Assembly: GCA_030838885.1 (NCBI GenBank)
Contig: JAUZEU010000551.1
Span: 1-12,930 of the forward strand
Reading direction: 5' to 3'
DNA: 12,930 nt
Source of the DNA: Bryobacterales bacterium
GTDB lineage: Bacteria > Acidobacteriota > Terriglobia > Bryobacterales > Bryobacteraceae
How positions within the stretch are numbered: position 1 is the stretch's first letter; every line of letters starts with the position of its first letter. Under the pieces are notes generated by a model that saw only the letters and a list, made by a program, of their open reading frames with translations, searched no databases and was not told the origin of the DNA. Position numbers and translations under genes: made by a program. Shown piece after piece: positions 5,806-12,930 of this stretch.

Positions 5806-7368
5806 TCAGCGAGTCAGAACGCCCTCGCCTGCGGTCACGACACCGCGCGGCGCCTTTGCCGTGTGACTCGGGATCTGCAGTTCCGGCATCGGTTTTGCGA
5901 GGAACAGATATCGCAGGGGCTTGACCAACTGCCGCGCCATCCAGTTCGATTTCTTCTTTCTCGCGCTGTCGGTGGAAATGCCGGTCTTCGCGTACATCTG
6001 CCGGTACAACCGCGAAATCAGCACAAACGCGAGACGCGCCTTCAGCGACTTCACACAACCGGATCGCGCCCACACCGAGCTGTAGCTGTAAAAACGATCC
6101 CAAACACCCTGAGTGCGCTCCCGAATTTCGTCCGAACTCATGGTGGGATGCGGCGTGAACATCTTCGGACGCATAGACGCGGGGATCAGCCAGTAGCGCG
6201 TAATAGGCGTGCCGCCCACCATCTCCGGATTCACCGCCTGCGCCTTCTCCCAGGCGATGAAGTCCACCGTGCCGGGGAATGGCGTCATCATTACGAATTG
6301 CGCGAACGTCACGCCGGCCTTTTTCGCCAGCACCGCCGTGGCTTCGAAGGTATCCGGCCGGTCCGAAGGCAGTCCGAAGATGAAAGACCCCAGCACGTGA
6401 ACGCCGTGATCCTTGAACGTCTGAAGCTGCTTCACCAGGCCATCGCCTGAGTAATTGAAGTCCTTAAACACAGACTTCAGCCCCTCGGCCGTAACCGCTT
6501 CCACCCCCACCAGCGCGCCCCTGATCCGGGCCTTTCGCATCGCATCCAGAAAGTCCAGATCCTCGGCAGCTTCCATGGTGATCTGGGTAAAGAAGATCAT
6601 GTCCTGCGGCAGGTCGGCAAGCCGTTCCATCAGGGTGAAACGCTCTGCGCGAATGGATTCCAGCTGCGCGACTTTAACATCGTTGCCCTGCGCCCTTGCA
6701 AGGCGAAGATCGGTCAGCGTGACCGGGTAGAAATTGTCATCAGCCAGCGCAATAAACCGGAAGCCTTTGCGCCGCAGTTCCACGATTTCCTGAATTACAC
6801 CGTCAGAAGCGCGCTGCCGGGGCTTCTGACCATCCGTGCGCCACACAGAGCAGAAAGAGCAGTGCTTCGCACAGCCACGTACCGTCTGTACCGAAGCCCA
6901 CATGTAACTCGAGGGAGGCATCAAATCCCAACGGGCCGCAACGAATTTGTCGGCGTCAATGCGCCCGCCGTCGTAAACCGGCAGGGGTTTCCCTTGTGCG
7001 CAGCCGTACAAAACCTCGCCCCAGACCACGTCGCCGTCGCCCTTCACAACCGCGTTGGCGCCACCGAGTTCGATTGCTTCGTCCGGATACAAAGTCGCGT
7101 GGATGCCGCCATAGACCACCCACGCGCCTTGCTCGCGGGCCAGCTTCCCAACTTCGTAACCCCGCAGCGCGTTTCCGGTATGGATGCCGATGCCGACAAT
7201 GTCGCCCTTGCGGATCGCGGCCGGATCCAGCTGCTCTAACGTCTCATCGCAAATGACGGGATCTCCAAAGGCTTCAGGGGTTGCGGCTGCGAGTACGAAC
7301 AGCCAGCGCGGTGTGATCACCGCCGTACCAAACGACATGTCGCTGGGATTGACGAGATGAACGCGCAT
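5806..7368 (-). CDS. Cobalamin-binding-domain radical SAM enzyme
   Basis: This 520-residue enzyme has an N-terminal Rossmann-like B12-binding domain (about 1-130: MRVHLVNPSD, GDIVGIGIHTGNALRGYEVG, VVYGGIHATLYPDEA). A radical SAM core follows, with the cluster motif C166-x3-C170-x2-C173 (CAKHCSFC). Core strands are visible at ALADDNF (208-213), GALVGVEA, LGSFIFGLPSDR and MMTPFPGT. The C-terminal 110 residues are basic and helical. The DxHxxG cobalamin motif is not evident, as is usual in this branch (BchE/HpnP-like). Members perform methylations, cyclisations or other radical reactions; the substrate is unknown. The frame stays open to 7692, but that extension is Cys/His/Phe-rich and non-conserved, so I start at ATG 7368, where the B12 domain begins. 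Its GAGGGG abuts the ATG, so a TTG at 7434 with AGGA upstream is an alternative. It is the first gene of an operon with the LarA-like gene. Confidence 0.87.
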   Translation of the reverse strand: MRVHLVNPSDMSFGTAVITPRWLFVLAAATPEAFGDPVICDETLEQLDPAAIRKGDIVGIGIHTGNALRGYEVGKLAREQGAWVVYGGIHATLYPDEAIELGGANAVVKGDGDVVWGEVLYGCAQGKPLPVYDGGRIDADKFVAARWDLMPPSSYMWASVQTVRGCAKHCSFCSVWRTDGQKPRQRASDGVIQEIVELRRKGFRFIALADDNFYPVTLTDLRLARAQGNDVKVAQLESIRAERFTLMERLADLPQDMIFFTQITMEAAEDLDFLDAMRKARIRGALVGVEAVTAEGLKSVFKDFNYSGDGLVKQLQTFKDHGVHVLGSFIFGLPSDRPDTFEATAVLAKKAGVTFAQFVMMTPFPGTVDFIAWEKAQAVNPEMVGGTPITRYWLIPASMRPKMFTPHPTMSSDEIRERTQGVWDRFYSYSSVWARSGCVKSLKARLAFVLISRLYRQMYAKTGISTDSARKKKSNWMARQLVKPLRYLFLAKPMPELQIPSHTAKAPRGVVTAGEGVLTR

Positions 7369-7481
7369 CCCCTCAGGAATGACTGAATTCGTGCCTGATC
7401 CGGCGGAAAAAGTACTGACGTTAACGAGGCTCAAATGGGGATGTCCTTGATCGTTGCTTCTAAAAGCCGTGTGGAATGCCA

Positions 7482-7511
7482 ATAGTATCAGGAAAAAATC
7501 AGTACTGTCTG
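7482..7511 (-). promoter_or_regulatory. Candidate promoter of the radical SAM/LarA-like operon
   Basis: On the minus strand, CAGACA (4 of 6 matches to TTGACA) is followed after 18 nt by TACTAT. A TG one base before TACTAT makes an extended -10 element. Transcription would start near 7475, giving a leader of about 105 nt to the ATG at 7368, or about 40 nt to the alternative TTG at 7434. This is by eye only; sigma-70 rules are assumed for this organism. Confidence 0.35.
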
Positions 7512-7608
7512 GAACTCGCCAAAGCAGGCACACTCCAGCGTGACACAGTTCGGGCCGGCTCTGCCAGGTGTGAAACACCCGCACATGCGTGACTACGGAC
7601 ACTCTGCG

Positions 7609-7649
7609 CCAGCCGTGGAAACCATATATTTTCAGGCGTACCCGGCTGG
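7609..7649. repeat. Inverted repeat upstream of the small membrane protein gene
   Basis: CCAGCCG (7609-7615) and CGGCTGG (7643-7649) are perfect 7-bp complements around a 27-nt AT-rich loop that contains CATATATT. It lies about 50 nt upstream of the GTG at 7701 and could be a cruciform or operator. No T-run follows it. Confidence 0.3.
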
Positions 7650-7700
7650 TGAACGAATTGCTAACAGTACAGTCGCCGCCAATACGGCACAAGGAAGCGC

Positions 7701-7916
7701 GTGATACTTTTCGGAATCACAAAGGCAGGGTTGGGAACAATGACGCTGGCTGTAGTCGCGCTCTGGATCTGCATTGCGCTGGAATCGAGCACGCGGCACC
7801 GCGCTAACGCCGAGGTGCAGGTCAGCCTTCAACAGCTGCGGCGTCTGCGGCAGGATTCCGCGCCAGTCGCGGCCCCGGTCCCCTGGTTCCAAAGCCATCG
7901 TCCCTCGTCCTCCTGA
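7701..7916 (+). CDS. Small single-pass membrane protein, unknown function
   Basis: This 71-residue protein starts at a GTG preceded by a good ribosome site (AAGGAAG at 7691-7697, spacing 3-6 nt). The N-terminus is short and weakly basic, followed by one hydrophobic helix (about residues 13-28: MTLAVVALWICIALE). A polar, Arg/Gln-rich stretch (about 31-52) could be a short amphipathic helix or coiled coil, and the tail is Pro/Ser-rich. The topology suggests a bitopic inner-membrane protein. I recognise no family. An internal ATG at 7740 with GGGAA upstream is a possible alternative start but would lose the N-terminal cap. The next gene begins 77 nt downstream. The good Shine-Dalgarno and clean membrane helix are the main reasons to accept it. 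Confidence 0.6.
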   Translation: MILFGITKAGLGTMTLAVVALWICIALESSTRHRANAEVQVSLQQLRRLRQDSAPVAAPVPWFQSHRPSSS

Positions 7917-7993
7917 ACGTCTTTACCTTTAATTACCTGCGCTGCGGTCACCGGTGTTACCATTCCGCCAGGTTTGCCGCCATACTTGCAGTT

Positions 7994-9220
7994 ATGAGCA
8001 GAGTTGCGTTACTGGTATTCGTCTCGCTGGCCGGAGCCATCGCTCCGCTTTCCGCCCAGGATGCGGCAGCGGCTGCCAAGGCCTCACCCTACGTAAGTGT
8101 CATCGGCACAATCGACAAGGTGGATGCTGCAGGCAAAGTATTTACGGTGAAACCGGATAAAGGCGACAACACAACCGTCAAGTTCGACGAGCGCACCTCC
8201 TTCATGACCATCCCGGCCGGTGAAACAGACCTGAAGAAGGCCACGCCGTCCGACGCCAACGCTCTCTCAGGCGGCGACCGCGTAGTGGCCCGCGTATTCA
8301 CGGCGGACCCCACAGGCAAAGCCGCCCGTACCATTTACATCACGAAGCAGGCCGACCTTGCCCAGCGCCAGCAGGAGACGCAGGAAAAATGGAAAAATGC
8401 CACGTCCGGTCTGGTCACTTCCATTGATCCCGGCGCGAAGCAGATCAAGTTCAATGTGAAGGCCGGCCCAACTGTGAAGGAAGTCGCTCTCGATATCTCA
8501 GGCAAGGTCGATTTCCAGCGTTATAACCCGGAATCGGGCAAGTACGAGCCCAGTACCGCAGACCTGATCAAGACCGGTGACCAGCTTCGCGTACTTGGCC
8601 AGAAGAATCCAGACATGACACAGATCAAAGCCGAGAGTGTCGGTTTCGGTTCCTTCAGGACCATAGGCGTGCAGGTGAAAACAATCGACACAGTCGCAAA
8701 CTTGATCACCGGAACAGAAACCGCTTCCAAAAAGCCGGTGGTGGTTGCATTGCGTCCCGACACTTCGCTGAAGAAGTTCTCAGATATGGCAGCCCTCGCA
8801 GTGGCGCGCCAGCTAAACCCCTCGTACCAGCAGGCGGGTGGCGGTCGCGGAGGACGTGACCGTCCCCCGCAGGGTGAGGCGCCCGGTAGTGCTGCGGGCA
8901 GTAATATGCCTCCGGTTGGTCCCCAGGCGCAGGGCGGTGGCGCTCCGGGTGGCGGCGGTATGGGTCGGATGGGCGGCGGGCGCGGTGGAATGGATATCAA
9001 CCACATCATTGAGCAGCAACCGGCAGTCACTCTTGGGGAACTAAAGGCAGGCGACGCGCTGATTGTCACCGGAGCTATCGGCAGCGATCCGGGAAAGCTT
9101 ACCGCAACCGCATTGCTGGCCGGTGTTGAACCGATTCTGCGTGCAGCGCCCAGCAATGGCGCCGATCCGCTTGCCGGCAGCTGGAGCATGGGCGGCGAGG
9201 GTGGCGGTAACAGTAACTAG
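7994..9220 (+). CDS. Secreted protein with repeated beta domains and Gly-rich linker
   Basis: This 408-residue exported protein has a Sec signal peptide (residues 1-21, cleavage after LSA before QDA). Three related stretches follow at about 33-118, 137-217 and 222-270. Each holds a strand such as VIGTIDKVDAAGKVFTVKP, SGLVTSIDPGAKQIKFNVK or GVQVKTIDTVANLITGTET and then a GDxxRV-type turn. This looks like repeated small beta barrels of the DUF5666 kind; the assignment is by pattern. Residues 281-333 are low complexity, very rich in Gly, Pro, Arg and Met. A last beta stretch (about 344-384, LGELKAGDALIVTGAIG) and a Gly-rich tail follow. There is no catalytic motif, no Cys and no membrane anchor beyond the signal peptide. 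A periplasmic or extracellular binding or structural role is inferred. The ATG has no clear Shine-Dalgarno. Confidence 0.8.
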   Translation: MSRVALLVFVSLAGAIAPLSAQDAAAAAKASPYVSVIGTIDKVDAAGKVFTVKPDKGDNTTVKFDERTSFMTIPAGETDLKKATPSDANALSGGDRVVARVFTADPTGKAARTIYITKQADLAQRQQETQEKWKNATSGLVTSIDPGAKQIKFNVKAGPTVKEVALDISGKVDFQRYNPESGKYEPSTADLIKTGDQLRVLGQKNPDMTQIKAESVGFGSFRTIGVQVKTIDTVANLITGTETASKKPVVVALRPDTSLKKFSDMAALAVARQLNPSYQQAGGGRGGRDRPPQGEAPGSAAGSNMPPVGPQAQGGGAPGGGGMGRMGGGRGGMDINHIIEQQPAVTLGELKAGDALIVTGAIGSDPGKLTATALLAGVEPILRAAPSNGADPLAGSWSMGGEGGGNSN

Positions 9221-9277
9221 TTTCCTGGTGGCGTAACGACTGGGAAATCGCCCGGGGTGTTTTCGGATCGTCACTCC

Positions 9278-9291
9278 GTCGAAGTTTCGAC
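9278..9291. promoter_or_regulatory. Palindrome GTCGAA-GT-TTCGAC, possible operator
   Basis: This is a perfect inverted repeat with 6-bp arms and a 2-nt centre, in the 180-nt gap before the enolase-superfamily gene. It has the same 6-2-6 geometry as the palindrome at 676-689 but a different sequence. It could bind a regulator of the sugar-acid genes; there is no direct evidence. Confidence 0.35.
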
Positions 9292-9353
9292 TCTGCATCG
9301 GTGTGATCAGCGCAGCGCCACAAACCATCCAAAGCGAAACCAACACACATTGG

Positions 9354-9374
9354 ACGGCTGTCGAGTATAGCCGT
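9354..9374 (+). promoter_or_regulatory. Leader hairpin before the dehydratase-like gene
   Basis: ACGGCT (9354-9359) and AGCCGT (9369-9374) pair around a 9-nt loop, ending 26 nt before the ATG at 9401. An ATG-TAA start-stop pair follows at 9390-9395. Together they could influence initiation at 9401, which has no obvious Shine-Dalgarno. This is inference from sequence only. Confidence 0.3.
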
Positions 9375-9400
9375 GTGCATCCGGATACCATGTAAACGCG

Positions 9401-10645
<1,245 letters not shown>

Positions 10646-10660
10646 ACATGAGGCGGAGCA

Positions 10661-10703
10661 CTACTGCAGACAGGGGTATATCCGCCCGGCAGTAGCGGTT
10701 TTT
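10661..10703 (+). terminator. Possible intrinsic terminator after the dehydratase-like gene
   Basis: CTACTGC (10661-10667) and GCAGTAG (10689-10695) are perfect 7-bp complements around a 21-nt loop, followed by CGG and five T residues (10699-10703). It starts 16 nt after the stop at 10645. The long loop weakens it. A smaller stem, CCGC/GCGG (10682-10685 and 10695-10698), ends exactly at the T-run and could be the real hairpin. Confidence 0.45.
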
Positions 10704-10782
10704 ATCACAAAGTACTCTGATAGGATTTTGTTGTGCCAATACAGTGCCAACCCTTGAATAATCGCGCCAAATCAAGTCAAAT

Positions 10783-10801
10783 AGGAGCCACGGTGAAATA
10801 A
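10783..10801 (+). promoter_or_regulatory. Ribosome site feeding a GTG-AAA-TAA mini-ORF before the aldolase gene
   Basis: A strong AGGAG (10783-10787) lies 5 nt before GTG (10793-10795), but that frame ends after one more codon (AAA, then TAA at 10799-10801). The aldolase frame opens at TTG 10806, 13 nt after the GTG and so in another frame. GGTGA (10792-10796) can also act as a ribosome site for that TTG at 9-nt spacing. Either the mini-ORF is a leader, or one base separates the gene from its original GTG start. Confidence 0.5.
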
Positions 10802-10805
10802 AATC

Positions 10806-11879
10806 TTGTCAGGATCTGCCGCATCAGAAATAGATCTTTTACTGGAGGCATCCGCTCGCATCGGTAGCGAGCCCATGCTCGTGCAGGCTGCCACAGGCAA
10901 TACCTCGATCAAGCTCGACGGCGTTCTCTGGATTAAAGCCTCCGGCAAATGGCTTTCTGATGCTGCGCAGGACGACATCCTGATCCCGGTAAACCTGGCC
11001 GAGACCCGAACGCGCATCGCACAGAATATCGATCCTGCTGGCCAGACCGTTGCGGTGCGGGGCAAGTCCCTGGGCACCTCCGTCGAGACCGCGATGCATG
11101 CCGTGCTGCCGCACCGAGTGGTGTTGCATGTGCACTCTGTGAACACCATCGCCTGGGCAGTTCGCGAGGACGGCCCTCACGAACTGGCGCTCCGCCTGAA
11201 AGGCATCAATTGGAAGTGGATTCCCTACGTTCCATCCGGGTTGAAACTGGCGGCGGCTGTACAGGCGGCATTGGCGAGCGCTCCCAAGGCAGAAGTGCTG
11301 GTGCTCGCGAACCACGGCCTGGTAGTTGGCGGCCCCGATTGCAAGTCTGCGGAAGCGCTGCTTCGGGAGGTGGAAAGCCGGGTAGCCATATCGCCCCGCC
11401 GCAGCCCCGAACCGGACTGGGCGCTGCTTTCCCGATTTGCTCACTCGGGGGTCTGGCGTGTCCCCCCGAGTATTGCCATCCATGCTATGGGGACGGACGC
11501 TGCGACCCGCCGAATGGTCTCCGGTGGCATTCTGTATCCCTGCCAGGCGATATTTTTGACCACTCAGGCGCGCACCTTCGATCGCACGCTCACGTCGGTG
11601 GACCTGGCTGGCGTAGATGAACCGTTCGTGCTCGTCGATGGGGAGGGAACGCTGGTGCGTCAAAGGCCCAATCCGACACAATCAGCCACCCTCTCCGGCC
11701 TGGCTTTGGTGCTGCAGCGCATCCCGGAAGCCGCGCCCCTTCGTTACTTGACAGATCAGCAGGTTCGCGAGTTGCTTTGCGCGGATGTCTACCACTACCG
11801 CGAGGTTGTGGAAGACAATGGCGCGGGTCATCTCACCTTGCGGCAGAACTCGACTCTCTCGGCCGATTTGCTAACATAG
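10806..11879 (+). CDS. Class II aldolase/adducin family protein
   Basis: This 357-residue cytosolic protein belongs to the zinc-dependent class II aldolase/adducin-head family (relatives: rhamnulose-1-phosphate and fuculose-1-phosphate aldolases). Key features are AATGNTSIK at 28-36 (phosphate loop), ASGKWL at 45-50, the acidic residue E94 in SVETAMH, the zinc pair H108-V-H110 in VLHVHS and a third histidine H170 in LANHGLVVGG. All four active-site positions are present, so it should be catalytic. It is longer than FucA-type aldolases; the extra C-terminal region (about 210-357) resembles that of the large aldolase domains next to dehydrogenases, but no dehydrogenase is present. The start used is TTG 10806; a single-base change would give a GTG start at 10793 with an excellent Shine-Dalgarno. 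It follows the dehydratase-like gene and could cleave a product of sugar-acid degradation. tRNA-Thr begins 25 nt downstream. Confidence 0.87.
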   Translation: MSGSAASEIDLLLEASARIGSEPMLVQAATGNTSIKLDGVLWIKASGKWLSDAAQDDILIPVNLAETRTRIAQNIDPAGQTVAVRGKSLGTSVETAMHAVLPHRVVLHVHSVNTIAWAVREDGPHELALRLKGINWKWIPYVPSGLKLAAAVQAALASAPKAEVLVLANHGLVVGGPDCKSAEALLREVESRVAISPRRSPEPDWALLSRFAHSGVWRVPPSIAIHAMGTDAATRRMVSGGILYPCQAIFLTTQARTFDRTLTSVDLAGVDEPFVLVDGEGTLVRQRPNPTQSATLSGLALVLQRIPEAAPLRYLTDQQVRELLCADVYHYREVVEDNGAGHLTLRQNSTLSADLLT

Positions 11880-11904
11880 GAAAACGTCGTTACCGCACCT
11901 TTAG

Positions 11905-11980
11905 GCCCGGTTAGCTCAGTTGGTAGAGCGCCAGTTTTGTAAACTGGATGTCGCTGGTTCAATCCCGGCACCGGGCTCCA
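11905..11980 (+). tRNA. tRNA-Thr (anticodon TGT)
   Basis: A full cloverleaf fits. The acceptor GCCCGGT pairs with ACCGGGC, the D arm contains TAGCTCAGTTGGTAGAGC, and the anticodon arm is CCAGT-TTTGTAA-ACTGG with anticodon TGT reading ACA. The T arm is GCTGG-TTCAATC-CCGGC, the discriminator base is T and CCA is encoded. Length is 76 nt. It is the first RNA of the tRNA-tuf block and starts 25 nt after the aldolase stop, so it either has a promoter inside that gene or is processed from its transcript. Confidence 0.97.
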
Positions 11981-12587
11981 TCCCACACAATCCGGGGCAC
12001 GTGCACTAACCCCGCTTGTTCCCGATTACATAGTCTTTATTGGTCACCTGCCAGCCGCCCCGCAGCCAGATTACGGGCACGAACCGCTGGCGCAGCATCT
12101 GGTCTTAATCAGTGTGTATCGGCGTTTATCAAGCTCTCCGATGGGCATTCACATTACCGAGTACGCTGCATTATTGGTTTCTTTCAGCGGGCCGCTTCAA
12201 GACATCAATAAAGAGCAGGATCTTGCCAATCCGGAGTACTTTCATTCGGTTCGAACGAAAGCGGTTGCAGTACAAACGCAGTCGAGACGGGGTTAAGCTG
12301 GCGATTTAGTAACCCCAGCCTTCCTTTTACGCGGAAGACAATGGAAGTCGCTGCATCGCAGGGCTGGAAATGGCGGCGAAGCTCACTCGTGATCGCCGGA
12401 CGCGCTAAACCCAAAACGTTGCTAACCGCTTTTGTGTTTACACTCCCCGTGATGATAGTATGGAATTTCCGAAGTGGTGACGAGTTCTGTTGTTTTCAGC
12501 AGTGAATCCAGCGACAGTTCCACCAGGCAAGCCCGCGAGCGAAGTTTTTAACTGAACCGCGCCTCGTAAGGCTTGAAAGTTTTACCC
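11981..12587. other. Long spacer inside the tRNA-tuf block, no confident gene
   Basis: About 607 nt with no supported gene lie between tRNA-Thr(TGT) and tRNA-Tyr. Two short open stretches read somewhat like protein. On the minus strand, about 12096 down to 12007 encodes 30 residues beginning MLRQRFVPVIWLRGGW, just after an in-frame stop. On the plus strand, 12114-12296 encodes about 60 residues including HITEYAALLVSF. Neither has a ribosome site, and they may be gene remnants or chance. GGGGTT (12289-12294) and AACCCC (12311-12316) form a weak hairpin. The right end carries a candidate promoter at 12432-12461. I found no further tRNA here, in particular no tRNA-Gly. Confidence 0.6.
12432..12461 (+). 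promoter_or_regulatory. Candidate promoter for tRNA-Tyr, tRNA-Thr and tuf
   Basis: TTGTGT (12432-12437) is followed after 18 nt by TAGTAT (12456-12461), with TG at 12453-12454 making an extended -10 element. It lies about 125 nt upstream of tRNA-Tyr, in the position expected for the promoter of the tRNA-Tyr/tRNA-Thr/tuf transcript. The assignment is by eye and assumes a sigma-70-like consensus. Confidence 0.35.
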
Positions 12588-12676
12588 GGACAGGTGGCCG
12601 AGCGGCTAATGGCAACAGACTGTAAATCTGTCGCTCCTTGCGAGCTACGGAGGTTCGAATCCTCCCCTGTCCACCA
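12588..12676 (+). tRNA. tRNA-Tyr (anticodon GTA)
   Basis: This is a class II tRNA of 89 nt with a long variable arm. The acceptor GGACAGG pairs with CCTGTCC, the discriminator is A and CCA is encoded. The anticodon arm ACAGA-CTGTAAA-TCTGT holds anticodon GTA, reading TAT and TAC. The T arm has GAGG-TTCGAAT-CCTC. It is 20 nt upstream of the next tRNA, so the two are probably processed from one precursor. Confidence 0.97.
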
Positions 12677-12696
12677 AAGTTTTGTTCTTGTAACAA

Positions 12697-12772
<76 letters not shown>

Positions 12773-12804
12773 GATTTTTTGCTTGAGTAAGGAAAACGGT
12801 CCCC

Positions 12805-12930
<126 letters not shown>

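Larger units (their letters stand above)
7369..7700. other. Divergent intergenic region upstream of the radical SAM operon
   Basis: These roughly 330 nt separate the minus-strand radical SAM operon from the plus-strand small membrane protein. I find no supported gene. The region contains a candidate minus-strand promoter (7482-7511), a small inverted repeat GGTGT-GAA-ACACC (7567-7579) and a longer one (7609-7649). I see no cobalamin riboswitch consensus upstream of the B12 enzyme, though I cannot run a covariance search. Confidence 0.5.

Noticed and set aside
4852..6450. A 532-codon open frame on the plus strand
   Set aside because: It runs antisense across both the LarA-like and radical SAM genes, is dominated by Arg, His, Ala and Leu, has no ribosome site and shows no family motif. 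It is a by-product of codon use on the other strand.
7369..7692. N-terminal extension of the radical SAM protein (108 codons)
   Set aside because: It is rich in Cys, His, Phe and Trp, unlike a folded domain. The B12-binding domain starts exactly at the methionine at 7368.
8830..9000. Repetitive GGC/GGT-rich tract as a DNA repeat array
   Set aside because: There is no fixed repeat unit; it is explained by the Gly-rich linker of the encoded protein.
9221..9260. TTTCC and GGAAA arms after the secreted-protein gene as a terminator
   Set aside because: The arms are only 5 bp with a long loop and no T-run, too weak to annotate.
10839..11681. A 280-codon minus-strand frame opposite the aldolase gene
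   Set aside because: It is antisense to a gene with a full set of class II aldolase residues. The translation is Arg/His/Gly-rich with no domain.
12248..12256. GGTTCGAAC, like a tRNA T loop
   Set aside because: The flanking bases do not form a T stem, and no acceptor, D or anticodon arm can be drawn around it.

Overview
The window looks like chromosomal DNA of a free-living bacterium, most likely an Acidobacteriota member of the Solibacter/Bryobacterales type. This is inferred, not proven, from several things: moderately high GC, many secreted or envelope proteins of unknown function, frequent TTG/GTG starts, a YraN of the form I associate with that group, and an EF-Tu N-terminus with GHIDHGKTT. 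I see no insertion sequence, phage gene, CRISPR array, attachment site or replication origin.

Layout. 1-533 (minus): a small Cys/His-containing protein followed by the start of an MFS transporter that runs off the left edge. 534-860: a divergent intergenic region with a perfect tandem 16-bp duplication, a 6-2-6 palindrome and a hairpin. 861-1754 (plus): a secreted, probably outer-membrane beta-barrel protein, convergent with a GYF-RDD membrane protein (1763-2404, minus). 2508-4452 (plus): a compact operon of a SAM methyltransferase, a YraN-type nuclease-fold protein (62-bp overlap) and galactose-1-phosphate uridylyltransferase, closed by a perfect hairpin that also serves the convergent operon. 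4498-7368 (minus): a B12-binding radical SAM enzyme followed 12 nt later by a long LarA/DUF2088 (lactate-racemase-superfamily) protein. 7701-9220 (plus): a small membrane protein, then a secreted protein with repeated beta domains and a Gly-rich linker. 9401-11879 (plus): a glucarate-dehydratase-like enolase-superfamily enzyme and a class II aldolase/adducin protein. 11905-12930 (plus): tRNA-Thr(TGT), a roughly 600-nt gap without a confident gene, tRNA-Tyr(GTA), tRNA-Thr(GGT) and the start of tuf (EF-Tu).

How it fits together. The right edge is the conserved tRNA-tuf block that precedes secE-nusG-rplKAJL in many bacteria, here without tRNA-Gly and split by a long spacer. The middle is metabolic: galactose entry (GalT), sugar-acid dehydration and aldol chemistry, and a possible hydroxy-acid racemase or epimerase paired with a cobalamin radical SAM enzyme. 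The radical SAM/LarA-like pair is the best candidate for undescribed biochemistry, but no nickel-pincer cofactor genes (larB, larC, larE) are visible here. Nothing in the window is clearly a new defence or mobile system.
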